Shown here: one piece after another, positions 16,386 through 22,688 of the stretch
Numbering within the stretch: position 1 is the first letter of the stretch
Layout of the letters: every line of letters begins with the position of its first letter
From: Paracoccaceae bacterium
Lineage (GTDB): Bacteria; Pseudomonadota; Alphaproteobacteria; Rhodobacterales; Rhodobacteraceae
Length of the DNA stretch: 22,688 bases
Direction: 5' to 3'
Assembly (NCBI GenBank): GCA_021647745.1
Contig: JAKIUB010000034.1
Location: 1 to 22,688, forward strand
Program-made: the position numbers and the translations under genes
Notes under the pieces: generated by a model
What the model saw: only the letters and a program-made list of their open reading frames with translations
The model's database searches: none
Told to the model about the DNA's origin: nothing

Positions 16386-16585
16386 ACCTGCCCCAGCTTC
16401 ATGTCGGGAGCGTAGTCGCCCTCGTATTCCTTGACCACAGCCTGAGCGCAGCGCACCACGCCGCGACCGGCATCATAGGTCATCACCGGACCCCCCTGAA
16501 GTGACCAGCCCTTGGCCAGCGCTTCGCTCACCTTGTGGCAAAAGGCGGGTGTGTCATCCTCGGTCAATAATCTATATGCCAGCAT
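16382..16585 (-). CDS. DUF1737-type small protein
   Basis: A 67-residue protein begins MLAYRLLTEDDTPAFCHKVS and includes ALAKGWSLQGGPVMTYD, the pattern of the DUF1737 family (Y-L-T--DD--FC--V---L--GW-L-G-P). The function is unknown. The ATG at 16585 is chosen over a TTG four codons upstream because GGAGGG precedes it. It starts one base after the NnrU-type stop and overlaps mch by ATGA, so it is translationally coupled on both sides. Confidence 0.75.
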   Translation of the reverse strand: MLAYRLLTEDDTPAFCHKVSEALAKGWSLQGGPVMTYDAGRGVVRCAQAVVKEYEGDYAPDMKLGQV

Positions 16586-16586
16586 T

Positions 16587-17150
16587 TCACCCTCCAAACG
16601 GCGACGGGCCTATCCATACATGCACCCCGATAATCACGACATAGACCACCACTGTGATCACCAGCCATTTGATATCACCCGATATCGGGCCGGGGGCGGG
16701 GCGCTCCCACTTTCCGCCCATCGTATTGATCAGCACAATCTGCGCCAAAGCCCACAGCCCGATGCCGCCAAACAGCACCACCGAAGCAACATCGCCATTA
16801 GCCAGCAAATGTGCAATTGACCAAACCACAGCGCCCCAGAGCATCGGATTGCGCATCATGCTACGCACACGGCCCCTGGTTTTGCCCAGCCCGACAAGCG
16901 CCACAGCTACAAGCATCAGCAGCGATGTCGCATGCTGGCCCCAGAGAGGCGGATCATAAGCCGGATCCACCGGTGCCGCCCGATAGCCGATGATGACCAT
17001 GACAATAGAGACCAGCAGCACCAGCCCCATGATCCCCTTGGATAACCCTTCGCCGAATTTTTCGTCCATGCCCGCGCGCAAACCGGGTGCCAGCCGGCTG
17101 AAGAAATGTCCGGCACTCCACAGCACCAGCCCCGCTATCATCAAATTCAT
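16587..17150 (-). CDS. NnrU-family integral membrane protein
   Basis: The 187-residue protein has five or six hydrophobic helices and the NnrU-type core RNPMLWGAVVWSIAHLLANGDVAS. NnrU was first noted near nitric oxide/nitrite reductase genes, and its biochemical role is not established. Some relatives act in carotenoid isomerisation (Z-ISO), which is only a distant hint. There is no denitrification gene nearby. Its start overlaps the stop of the malyl-CoA gene by 4 bases (ATGA), placing it firmly in this carbon-metabolism operon. Confidence 0.8.
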   Translation of the reverse strand: MNLMIAGLVLWSAGHFFSRLAPGLRAGMDEKFGEGLSKGIMGLVLLVSIVMVIIGYRAAPVDPAYDPPLWGQHATSLLMLVAVALVGLGKTRGRVRSMMRNPMLWGAVVWSIAHLLANGDVASVVLFGGIGLWALAQIVLINTMGGKWERPAPGPISGDIKWLVITVVVYVVIIGVHVWIGPSPFGG

Positions 17151-17998
17151 GTCTCATCCCCTTTTGAGTTCATTTGCGCGATCCTATCTGCCTTGGCCAG
17201 CAAACGCACGGCATTTTCGACATGCAGGTTTTCGACAATACGGCCATCAACCACCGCCACGCCGGACGCATTTTCAAAGGCGTTTATATAGCGCCGCGCA
17301 AGGTCGAGCGCGGCTTCATTCGGAGAAAACACCTCATTGGTCACGTTAATTTGAGCGGGGTGAATCAGGCTTTTGCCATCAAAGCCGAGCGCAAGCCCCT
17401 GAAGGCACTCCGCCCGCAATCCGTCTTCATCCTTGAAGGCATTAAACACCCCGTCAATACATACCAGCCCATAGGCCCGCGCCGCCAGAAGGCAGAGCGA
17501 AAGCGCGGTCATCACCGGCGCCCGATCCGCCATATGGCTGGCAAACAGCGATTTGACCAGATCATTGGTGCCGATCACAAAACCCTCCAGCGCCGGGGTG
17601 CTGGCGGCTATTTGCTGCACGTTCAGTATCCCCAACGGGGTTTCCATCATCGCCCAGAGTCGGGTTTTTCCCTTCAGTCGCGCAGCAATAGCCTGTAATT
17701 CATCCGCGCTTTCGACCTTGGGCACCAGTATTCCGTCCGGCTCGGCAGCAATGGCGGCGAGCAGGTCCGCCTCGCCCCACGGCGTATCCTGCCCGTTTAT
17801 GCGGATCAAACACTTGCGCTCCCCGTACCCGCTTTGCACCACTCCACCCACCAGCGCGCGCGCTGTCGGCTTATCCTCGGGAGCCACTGCGTCTTCCAGG
17901 TCAAAAATCAGCGCATCGGCAGGCAGGTTTTTGGCCTTTTCCAGCACGCGGCTGCGCGAGCCGGGCAGATACAGCACAGAGCGGTACGGATGGGACAT
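17147..17998 (-). CDS. mcl2: (3S)-malyl-CoA thioesterase / HpcH-CitE CoA ester lyase
   Basis: This 283-residue HpcH/CitE-family protein shows SVLYLPGSRSRVLEKA, the metal-site segment DALIFDLEDAVAPEDK, the loop RINGQDTPWGEAD, MMETPLGI, IGTNDL and FDGKSLIHPAQI. At about 283 residues it is shorter than Mcl1-type malyl-CoA lyases (about 318). It fits the Mcl2 type, which hydrolyses malyl-CoA to malate and works with Mcl1 in apparent malate synthase activity. That gene, as I recall, sits next to mch in Rhodobacter sphaeroides. It is first in the operon mcl2-nnrU-DUF1737-mch and divergent from mdh, the next step for malate. The lyase versus thioesterase choice is inferred. Confidence 0.75.
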   Translation of the reverse strand: MSHPYRSVLYLPGSRSRVLEKAKNLPADALIFDLEDAVAPEDKPTARALVGGVVQSGYGERKCLIRINGQDTPWGEADLLAAIAAEPDGILVPKVESADELQAIAARLKGKTRLWAMMETPLGILNVQQIAASTPALEGFVIGTNDLVKSLFASHMADRAPVMTALSLCLLAARAYGLVCIDGVFNAFKDEDGLRAECLQGLALGFDGKSLIHPAQINVTNEVFSPNEAALDLARRYINAFENASGVAVVDGRIVENLHVENAVRLLAKADRIAQMNSKGDET

Positions 17999-18050
17999 AA
18001 AAGCCTCGATTCAATTTGATGCAGTGCAGCATGGTAACAACAGCCTTGGC

Positions 18051-18068
18051 AAAAACAAGTGTTTTTGT
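18051..18068. promoter_or_regulatory. Inverted repeat in the mcl2-mdh divergent spacer
   Basis: CAAAAACA and TGTTTTTG form a perfect 8-bp inverted repeat with a 2-base centre (AG). It lies in the 150-bp space between divergent mcl2 and mdh and overlaps the -35 box of the candidate mdh promoter, so it could be an operator controlling both directions. It does not match the GTGATCAC sites. Confidence 0.45.
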
Positions 18069-18094
18069 CAGTTATGATAGCCTTGCGGAGAATC
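18066..18094 (+). promoter_or_regulatory. Candidate sigma-70 promoter of mdh
   Basis: TTGTCA (18066-18071) and GAGAAT (18089-18094) are separated by 17 bases. The -35 matches five of six consensus positions and the -10 four. Transcription would begin about 50 bases before the mdh ATG. Other hexamer pairs in this spacer are possible. Confidence 0.35.
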
Positions 18095-18148
18095 GGATTT
18101 AACGATAGGTCAGAGGGCGAAATCACTAAAACTCCAGGAGAGTATACA

Positions 18149-19111
18149 ATGGCACGCGCAAAAATCGCCCTGATCGGGGCCGGACAAATCGGCGGGACTT
18201 TGGCACATCTTGCAGCCATGAAAGAACTGGGCGACATTGTCCTGTTCGATATTGCCGAGGGCATTCCACAAGGCAAAGCGCTCGATATCGCCGAGAGCGC
18301 CCCGGTGGACCGCTATGACGCCGCCATGAGCGGGGCCAATGATTATTCGGCCATTGCCGGTGCCGATGTTTGTATCGTCACCGCCGGCGTTGCCCGCAAG
18401 CCCGGCATGAGCCGCGACGACCTGCTCGGCATTAACCTCAAGGTCATGAAATCGGTAGGCGAGGGCATTGCCGCCCACGCACCCGATGCCTTTGTGATCT
18501 GCATCACCAACCCGCTGGACGCCATGGTCTGGGCCTTGCGCGAATTCTCCGGCCTGCCCCATAATATGGTGTGTGGCATGGCGGGTATTCTCGACAGCGC
18601 CCGCTTCCGCCATTTTCTTGCCGAGGAGTTTGACGTGTCGGTCAAGGATATCACCGCCTTTGTGCTCGGCGGCCATGGCGATACCATGGTGCCGCTGCCG
18701 CGCTATTCCACCGTTGCCGGTATTCCGCTGCCTGACCTGATCGAAATGGGCTGGACCACGCAGGAAAAAATGGATGCCATCATCCAGCGCACCCGTGATG
18801 GCGGCGCCGAGATCGTCGGCCTGCTCAAAACCGGTTCGGCCTATTATGCCCCGGCGGCCAGCGCCATCCAGATGGCCGAAGCCTATCTGGGCGACCAAAA
18901 ACGCCTGCTGCCTTGTGCCGCCCATGTCGCCGATGCTTATGGGCTGAAAGATACCTATGTCGGCGTACCAACCATCATCGGCGCCGGTGGCGTTGAAAAG
19001 GTTGTTGAAATCAAGCTCAACGCCGATGAGCAAGAGATGTTTGATAAATCAGCCGCCGCCGTGGCCGGCCTCGTCGAGGCATGCATCGCGATTGACGGCT
19101 CGCTGGGATAA
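18149..19111 (+). CDS. mdh: Malate dehydrogenase (LDH-like)
   Basis: The 320-residue enzyme oxidises malate to oxaloacetate with NAD in the TCA cycle. The NAD-binding fold is KIALIGAGQIGGTLA at the N-terminus. The malate-selective active-site loop ARKPGMSRDDLL carries the discriminating Arg, ITNPLD follows, and the catalytic His is in GGHGDTMVPL. The ATG at 18149 follows AGGAG by 8 bases; the frame is open upstream but lacks family similarity there. A strong terminator follows. It is divergent from mcl2, whose product malate is its substrate. Confidence 0.97.
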   Translation: MARAKIALIGAGQIGGTLAHLAAMKELGDIVLFDIAEGIPQGKALDIAESAPVDRYDAAMSGANDYSAIAGADVCIVTAGVARKPGMSRDDLLGINLKVMKSVGEGIAAHAPDAFVICITNPLDAMVWALREFSGLPHNMVCGMAGILDSARFRHFLAEEFDVSVKDITAFVLGGHGDTMVPLPRYSTVAGIPLPDLIEMGWTTQEKMDAIIQRTRDGGAEIVGLLKTGSAYYAPAASAIQMAEAYLGDQKRLLPCAAHVADAYGLKDTYVGVPTIIGAGGVEKVVEIKLNADEQEMFDKSAAAVAGLVEACIAIDGSLG

Positions 19112-19136
19112 CAATCATAGCTTGAAAAATAGTCTG

Positions 19137-19167
19137 GATGCGCCTATCCTGGGGCGCATCTTTTTTT
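19137..19167 (+). terminator. Rho-independent terminator after mdh
   Basis: GATGCGCC (19137-19144) pairs with GGCGCATC (19153-19160) around an 8-base loop, directly followed by seven T (19161-19167). The T run ends 11 bases before the ATG of the next gene, leaving no room for a promoter between them. Confidence 0.85.
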
Positions 19168-19178
19168 GGGGTTTTTCA

Positions 19179-20357
19179 ATGCGTATTCTTGCCACACTCG
19201 CCTTTATAATTTCTGCCGCCACGGCCTCGGCCCAAGCGATTTTACCCGACGAACCCCTCGCCAAAGCCCAAGCCCGGCTTTCGGCCATAGCGGATCGCAG
19301 CCCCGATCAGCAATTCACCCTTGGCGCTGTCGGCTTTTTGCGCGCCATAGAAAAAACGCTCCAGCTACGCTGGCAGCACAATATGGCGATCAAGGATTTT
19401 GACCTGCCGGTGCTGCGCCTACCGGTGCCACCCAACCCGAATGCAGCTCCCTTTACCCCCGATCTCATTTTAACACTGTTTGAAAACCTGCGCGATGATC
19501 TGGCTGTTAGCCAAGCTGCGCTGGAAGCCGTATCCGGTGATGTTTTGGTCGAGATCGACCTGATGCGCCTGTGGTTTGATGTCAATATGAATGGCGCGCG
19601 CGACCGTGGCGAAGGCGTTATCGAATTTGGAGCCAATTCCCTGTTTGGCCGCGGTGAAGCTGGCCAAATGCAAGCAGAATCCCTGCCTGTGCGTTTTGAT
19701 ACTGCCGATGTAGCCTGGCTCAATGCCTATACCCACCTGCTTTCGGGTCTTTCCGAGCTTTTCATCGCCTTTGACCCGACCGAGGCCATAGCCAAGGTGA
19801 GGGCGGCAGACCAGAAAATGATGGATCTGATGGGTGATACAGCACCCTCCAACCAGTATAGCTTCATGGCCGGAAACTGGGTGGGGCGTTTTGCCATGGT
19901 TTACGGCGCGCTCAGCCAGCAACCAAATGCCGAAAATACCCGCGCCGCTCTTGGGCATTTTATGGCCATGATCGAACAAAACAAGGTGTTTTGGGCCGCA
20001 ATTGCCACCGAAACAGACAATGACCTTGAGTGGATACCCAACGCCACCCAAACCGCCGCCCTCGGCTTTACCCTGCCCGAAGGCGCTGCCGAAGCCTGGC
20101 AAGCCATCCTCGGTGATATGGAGCAGATGCTGAAGGGCGAGCTGCTGGTTTCATTCTGGCGTATCGAGCCTGCCGGCGGCATCAATATCAAGAAGCTGTT
20201 CGAAAACCCGCCGGAAGTGGATATCGTTTTTTGGGCACATGGCGCTGGCCTGCTGCCCTATATGGAGCGCGGCCCGACCGTATCGAGCCGGAACGTTGTG
20301 CAATTCCAGCGTATGCTCTCGGGCGATGCTCTGCTGTTTGCCTTGCTGTTTAACTAA
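19179..20357 (+). CDS. Secreted protein of unknown function with one EF-hand-type loop
   Basis: This 392-residue protein starts with a clear Sec signal (MRILATLAFIISAATASAQA), so it is probably periplasmic. I do not recognise a family. One stretch, DVNMNGARDRGE (134-145), fits the 12-residue EF-hand calcium loop: D1, N3, N5, G6, D9, E12. The rest is mostly helical, with a C-terminal section FWRIEPAGGINIKKLFENPPEVDIVFWAHG. The ATG at 19179 has only a GGGG at a poor distance as ribosome-binding site and lies 11 bases after the T run of the mdh terminator. Expression would need read-through or a promoter inside mdh. Its position between mdh and sucC implies nothing certain about function. Confidence 0.75.
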   Translation: MRILATLAFIISAATASAQAILPDEPLAKAQARLSAIADRSPDQQFTLGAVGFLRAIEKTLQLRWQHNMAIKDFDLPVLRLPVPPNPNAAPFTPDLILTLFENLRDDLAVSQAALEAVSGDVLVEIDLMRLWFDVNMNGARDRGEGVIEFGANSLFGRGEAGQMQAESLPVRFDTADVAWLNAYTHLLSGLSELFIAFDPTEAIAKVRAADQKMMDLMGDTAPSNQYSFMAGNWVGRFAMVYGALSQQPNAENTRAALGHFMAMIEQNKVFWAAIATETDNDLEWIPNATQTAALGFTLPEGAAEAWQAILGDMEQMLKGELLVSFWRIEPAGGINIKKLFENPPEVDIVFWAHGAGLLPYMERGPTVSSRNVVQFQRMLSGDALLFALLFN

Positions 20358-20373
20358 AAAACTGCAAATCTAG

Positions 20374-20410
20374 TTTTGTGATCACAGTGAAAAAACCTGT
20401 GATCACAAAA
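20374..20410 (+). promoter_or_regulatory. Paired GTGATCAC operator upstream of sucC
   Basis: Two perfect GTGATCAC palindromes (20378-20385 and 20399-20406) start exactly 21 bp apart. They lie inside a 14-bp inverted repeat whose arms begin TTTTGTGATCACAG and whose loop is 9 bases, 17 bases after the preceding stop codon. The arrangement duplicates that upstream of sdhC. As RNA it could also fold into a hairpin, but each arm being itself a palindrome and the lack of a T run favour a protein-binding site. Confidence 0.65.
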
Positions 20411-20438
20411 TTGATTTATCACCTCGATTTTACCTGAA

Positions 20439-20450
20439 CTGCGACAAAAT
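20439..20450 (+). promoter_or_regulatory. CTGCGACAAAAT element upstream of sucC
   Basis: The 12-mer is identical to the one upstream of sdhC, in the same orientation relative to its gene and on the gene-proximal side of the GTGATCAC pair. It ends 103 bases before the sucC ATG, versus 43 for sdhC. Confidence 0.5.
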
Positions 20451-20553
20451 GGCTTTTCAGACAGGTATTTTCGTGTCTAATGCGCTTTGATATACGCTTT
20501 ATTTACCAAACTCGGTGCACGAGTCGCAAATTGCCGTAAAAAGGAACACGCTG

Positions 20554-21747
20554 ATGAATATCCACGAGTATCAAGCCAAGAAGCTTTTGGCCGAATATGG
20601 CGCCCCTGTTTCGGACGGCCGCGCGGTCCTGAAAGCCGAAGACGCCAAATCCGCTGCCGGCGAGCTGGATGGCCCGATCTGGGTGGTAAAAGCGCAGATC
20701 CATGCGGGTGGGCGCGGCAAGGGCCACTTCCTTGAACCGGAGGCTGGCGAAGCTGGCGGAGTGCGCATTACCAAATCGGTTTCCGAAGCCGCCGAGGAAG
20801 CGCAAAAGATGCTCGGTCGCACGCTGGTCACCCACCAATCCGGCCCGGCCGGCAAGGTAGTGAACCGGGTATATATCGAGGATGGCGCCAGCATTGCACG
20901 CGAGCTGTATCTGGCGCTGCTGGTCGATCGTGTCACTTCACGGGTTTCCTTTGTGTGCTCGACAGAAGGCGGAATGGATATTGAAACCGTCGCTGCCGAA
21001 ACTCCTGAAAAAATCCTGAGTTTTTCGGTTGATCCGGCCTCCGGAATTTCCGGCTTTCATGGCCGGCGCATTGCTTTTGCACTCGGGCTGGAGGGCAAGG
21101 CGGTCAAGCAATGTGTGCAGCTTATGGGCACACTATACAAGATGTTCATGGAACGTGATTGCGAAATGCTCGAGATCAACCCGCTGATCGTGACCACCGA
21201 AGGTGACCTCGTGTGTCTTGATGCCAAAATGGGATTTGATTCAAATGCCATGTATCGCCAACCCGAGATCATGGCGCTACGCGACGAAACCGAGGAAGAC
21301 CCGAAAGAGTTGGCTGCCTCCAAGTTTGACCTCAATTACATTTCGCTCGATGGCGAAATCGGTTGTATGGTCAACGGTGCCGGTCTGGCAATGGCAACCA
21401 TGGATATCATCAAGCTTTACGGCTCCTCCCCTGCAAACTTCCTCGATGTCGGTGGCGGCGCTACTACTGAAAAGGTCACGGAAGCGTTCAAGATCATCAC
21501 CTCGGACCCCAATGTAAAAGGTATTCTGGTTAATATCTTTGGCGGTATCATGCGCTGCGACGTCATCGCCGAGGGGGTGATTGCGGCCGTTAAAGAAGTC
21601 GGGCTGCAGGTGCCACTGGTGGTACGCCTCGAGGGCACCAATGTTAAAAAAGGTAAAGAGATCCTCAACAATTCCGATGTTGACGTTATTGCCGCCGATG
21701 ACCTCGGTGATGCGGCGGAGAAGATTGTAAAGGCGGTAAGGGGATGA
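20554..21747 (+). CDS. sucC: Succinyl-CoA synthetase (ADP-forming) beta subunit
   Basis: SucC (397 residues) is the nucleotide-binding subunit of succinyl-CoA synthetase, which makes succinate and ATP from succinyl-CoA in the TCA cycle. It starts MNIHEYQAKKLLAEYGAPV and has the ATP-grasp segment VVKAQIHAGGRGKG. It also has EINPLIVT, CLDAKMGFDSNAMYR, and the subunit/CoA domain with MVNGAGLAMATMDIIKLYG and DVGGGA. The ATG at 20554 follows AAGGA; an ATG 39 bases upstream in frame would add residues absent from the family. Its stop overlaps the next ATG by four bases (ATGA). Confidence 0.97.
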   Translation: MNIHEYQAKKLLAEYGAPVSDGRAVLKAEDAKSAAGELDGPIWVVKAQIHAGGRGKGHFLEPEAGEAGGVRITKSVSEAAEEAQKMLGRTLVTHQSGPAGKVVNRVYIEDGASIARELYLALLVDRVTSRVSFVCSTEGGMDIETVAAETPEKILSFSVDPASGISGFHGRRIAFALGLEGKAVKQCVQLMGTLYKMFMERDCEMLEINPLIVTTEGDLVCLDAKMGFDSNAMYRQPEIMALRDETEEDPKELAASKFDLNYISLDGEIGCMVNGAGLAMATMDIIKLYGSSPANFLDVGGGATTEKVTEAFKIITSDPNVKGILVNIFGGIMRCDVIAEGVIAAVKEVGLQVPLVVRLEGTNVKKGKEILNNSDVDVIAADDLGDAAEKIVKAVRG

Positions 21748-22265
21748 CGTATATACCCGTAAAAGGGCTGGCTCTCATTGGCGGCAGTGCCATATTTCTG
21801 GCGGCTTGTGTTGTGCAGCCTGAAATCGCGCCTATAGAGGATATGCCGATCATCAAGCCTGTCCAGACAGAGCCTGTTCCGCCTCGCCCGCCGGCCACCG
21901 CTGGCGAGGCTGCTTTTATGTTCAAGGGTGTCTGCATAGACACCGCGCCGGATTTCGAACGTGCAGCCAGAGTGCTGAACCAGATGCCCGAGATCATTAT
22001 CAGCGCGGAATCAGGGTATCAGCATATCAACCTTGATATCAGCTTTTCGGTTCAGGGCGGTGATGGCAACAAGCGCTGCACCATGATCTTCAACTCCGAC
22101 GACGACCCGGAGTTGGTCGAAAAAGAGCTGAACGAAGTAATGAACATTCCGGGTATCACCTCCAGATTCACCCCGCCACCGCGCGGCCGCAACCTCAATA
22201 TTTTTTCGATCACTGTGCAGGCTGCCCCACCGGCAGAAGCGCCCGTGTTCGACCCAGCATATTAA
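21744..22265 (+). CDS. Lipoprotein of unknown function between sucC and sucD
   Basis: The 173-residue protein begins MTYIPVKGLALIGGSAIF and reaches a lipobox LAAC at residues 19-22, so it is a predicted lipoprotein. A proline-rich linker follows (PVQTEPVPPRPPATAG). A compact domain comes next, AAFMFKGVCIDTAPDFERAARVLNQM to FSVQGGDGNKRCTMIF, with two cysteines that could form a disulfide. No family is recognised with confidence. Translational coupling to sucC (ATGA overlap) and the 13-base gap to sucD place it inside the suc operon, an unusual position between two subunits of one cytoplasmic enzyme. Confidence 0.8.
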   Translation: MTYIPVKGLALIGGSAIFLAACVVQPEIAPIEDMPIIKPVQTEPVPPRPPATAGEAAFMFKGVCIDTAPDFERAARVLNQMPEIIISAESGYQHINLDISFSVQGGDGNKRCTMIFNSDDDPELVEKELNEVMNIPGITSRFTPPPRGRNLNIFSITVQAAPPAEAPVFDPAY

Positions 22266-22278
22266 AAAAGGACCAAAA

Positions 22279-22688
22279 ATGGCCGTTCTCGTCAATGAAA
22301 ATACCCGCGTAATCTGTCAGGGCCTCACCGGCTCGCAGGGCACCTTCCACTCCGAACAGGCAATCGCCTATGGCACCAAAATGGTTGGCGGTGTCACGCC
22401 GGGCAAGGGGGGGCAGGTTCATATCGGTCTGCCGATTTACAACACTGTCGCCGAAGCCAAGCAGACAACTAATGCCAACGCCACCGCGATCTATGTGCCC
22501 CCACCCTTTGCAGCTGACGCGATACTGGAAGCGATCGACGCCGAGCTTGAACTGATTATCTGCATCACCGAGGGCATTCCGGTGCTGGACATGATGAAGG
22601 TCAAGCGCGCACTTGAAGGCTCCAAATCTATCCTGATCGGGCCAAATTGCCCGGGGGTAATCACACCTGACGCCTGCAAAATCGGCAT
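22279..22688 (+). CDS. sucD: Succinyl-CoA synthetase alpha subunit, 3' end outside window
   Basis: The frame starts at ATG 22279 after an AAGGA site and runs off the right edge after 136 codons. It shows the SucD N-terminus: NENTRVICQGLTGSQGTFHS (CoA-binding Rossmann start), YGTKMVGGVTPGKGGQ, LPIYNTVAEA, a PPPFAADAILEAIDAE helix, ICITEGIPVLDM and IGPNCPGVITP. The active-site histidine that is phosphorylated lies in the missing half and cannot be checked. It pairs with SucC. Confidence 0.96.
   Translation, partial: MAVLVNENTRVICQGLTGSQGTFHSEQAIAYGTKMVGGVTPGKGGQVHIGLPIYNTVAEAKQTTNANATAIYVPPPFAADAILEAIDAELELIICITEGIPVLDMMKVKRALEGSKSILIGPNCPGVITPDACKIG

Noticed and set aside
16652..16660. TGTGATCAC inside the NnrU-type gene as a third operator
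   Set aside because: It is a single copy within coding sequence, without the paired 21-bp arrangement or flanking T/A runs.
18110..19033. 307-codon open frame on the minus strand
   Set aside because: It is the antisense of mdh, whose catalytic motifs are all on the plus strand.
20374..20410. The GTGATCAC repeat as a transcription terminator
   Set aside because: The inverted repeat could fold, but no T run follows, each arm is itself a palindrome, and the same arrangement recurs upstream of sdhC; an operator explains this better.

Overview
The window looks like the chromosome of an alphaproteobacterium of the Rhodobacterales (Rhodobacter/Roseobacter type). The main evidence is one TCA-cycle cluster in the arrangement I associate with that order: sdhC-sdhD-sdhA-sdhB, a mesaconyl-CoA hydratase (mch), a DUF1737 gene, an nnrU-type gene, a malyl-CoA thioesterase/CoA ester lyase (mcl2 type), then divergently mdh, sucC and sucD. 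GC is moderate by eye. No rRNA, tRNA or CRISPR was seen.

Region 1 (1-2690) is patchwork. The left edge cuts a GspK-like type II secretion gene. A 29-codon reading frame coupled to it ends 3 bases before a convergent plasmid-type ParA/RepA ATPase gene. That ATPase gene carries a one-base frameshift in a run of seven A. Divergent from it, across an AT-rich spacer, is a 53-codon fragment that looks like the start of a plasmid replication gene. Together these suggest a decayed plasmid replication/partition module that landed in a secretion operon.

Region 2 (2635-8200) holds a PPP-type metallophosphatase preceded by a terminator-like hairpin, a strong terminator, and a three-gene ABC importer on the minus strand (binding protein, ATPase, fused permease) of the iron(III)/2-aminoethylphosphonate/spermidine-like class. 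The upstream spacer holds an IS3-family orfA remnant.

Region 3 (8200-15165, minus strand) is the succinate dehydrogenase operon: sdhC, sdhD, sdhA, two tiny lipoproteins, sdhB, a sulfotransferase-like P-loop protein and a secreted DUF255 thioredoxin-fold protein. Region 4 (15351-17998, minus strand) is a tightly coupled operon mcl2-nnrU-DUF1737-mch that links the ethylmalonyl-CoA/acetate pathway to the TCA cycle. Region 5 (18149 to the end, plus strand) is mdh, a secreted protein with an EF-hand loop, sucC, a small lipoprotein and the start of sucD.

The most striking unexplained signal is regulatory. The spacers before sdhC and sucC each carry two GTGATCAC palindromes exactly 21 bp apart, plus an identical 12-mer, CTGCGACAAAAT, in the same orientation nearer the gene. 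This suggests one regulator co-ordinates succinate dehydrogenase and succinyl-CoA synthetase. A second theme is small lipoprotein genes embedded between subunits of the same TCA enzyme (sdhA|lipoprotein|lipoprotein|sdhB and sucC|lipoprotein|sucD).
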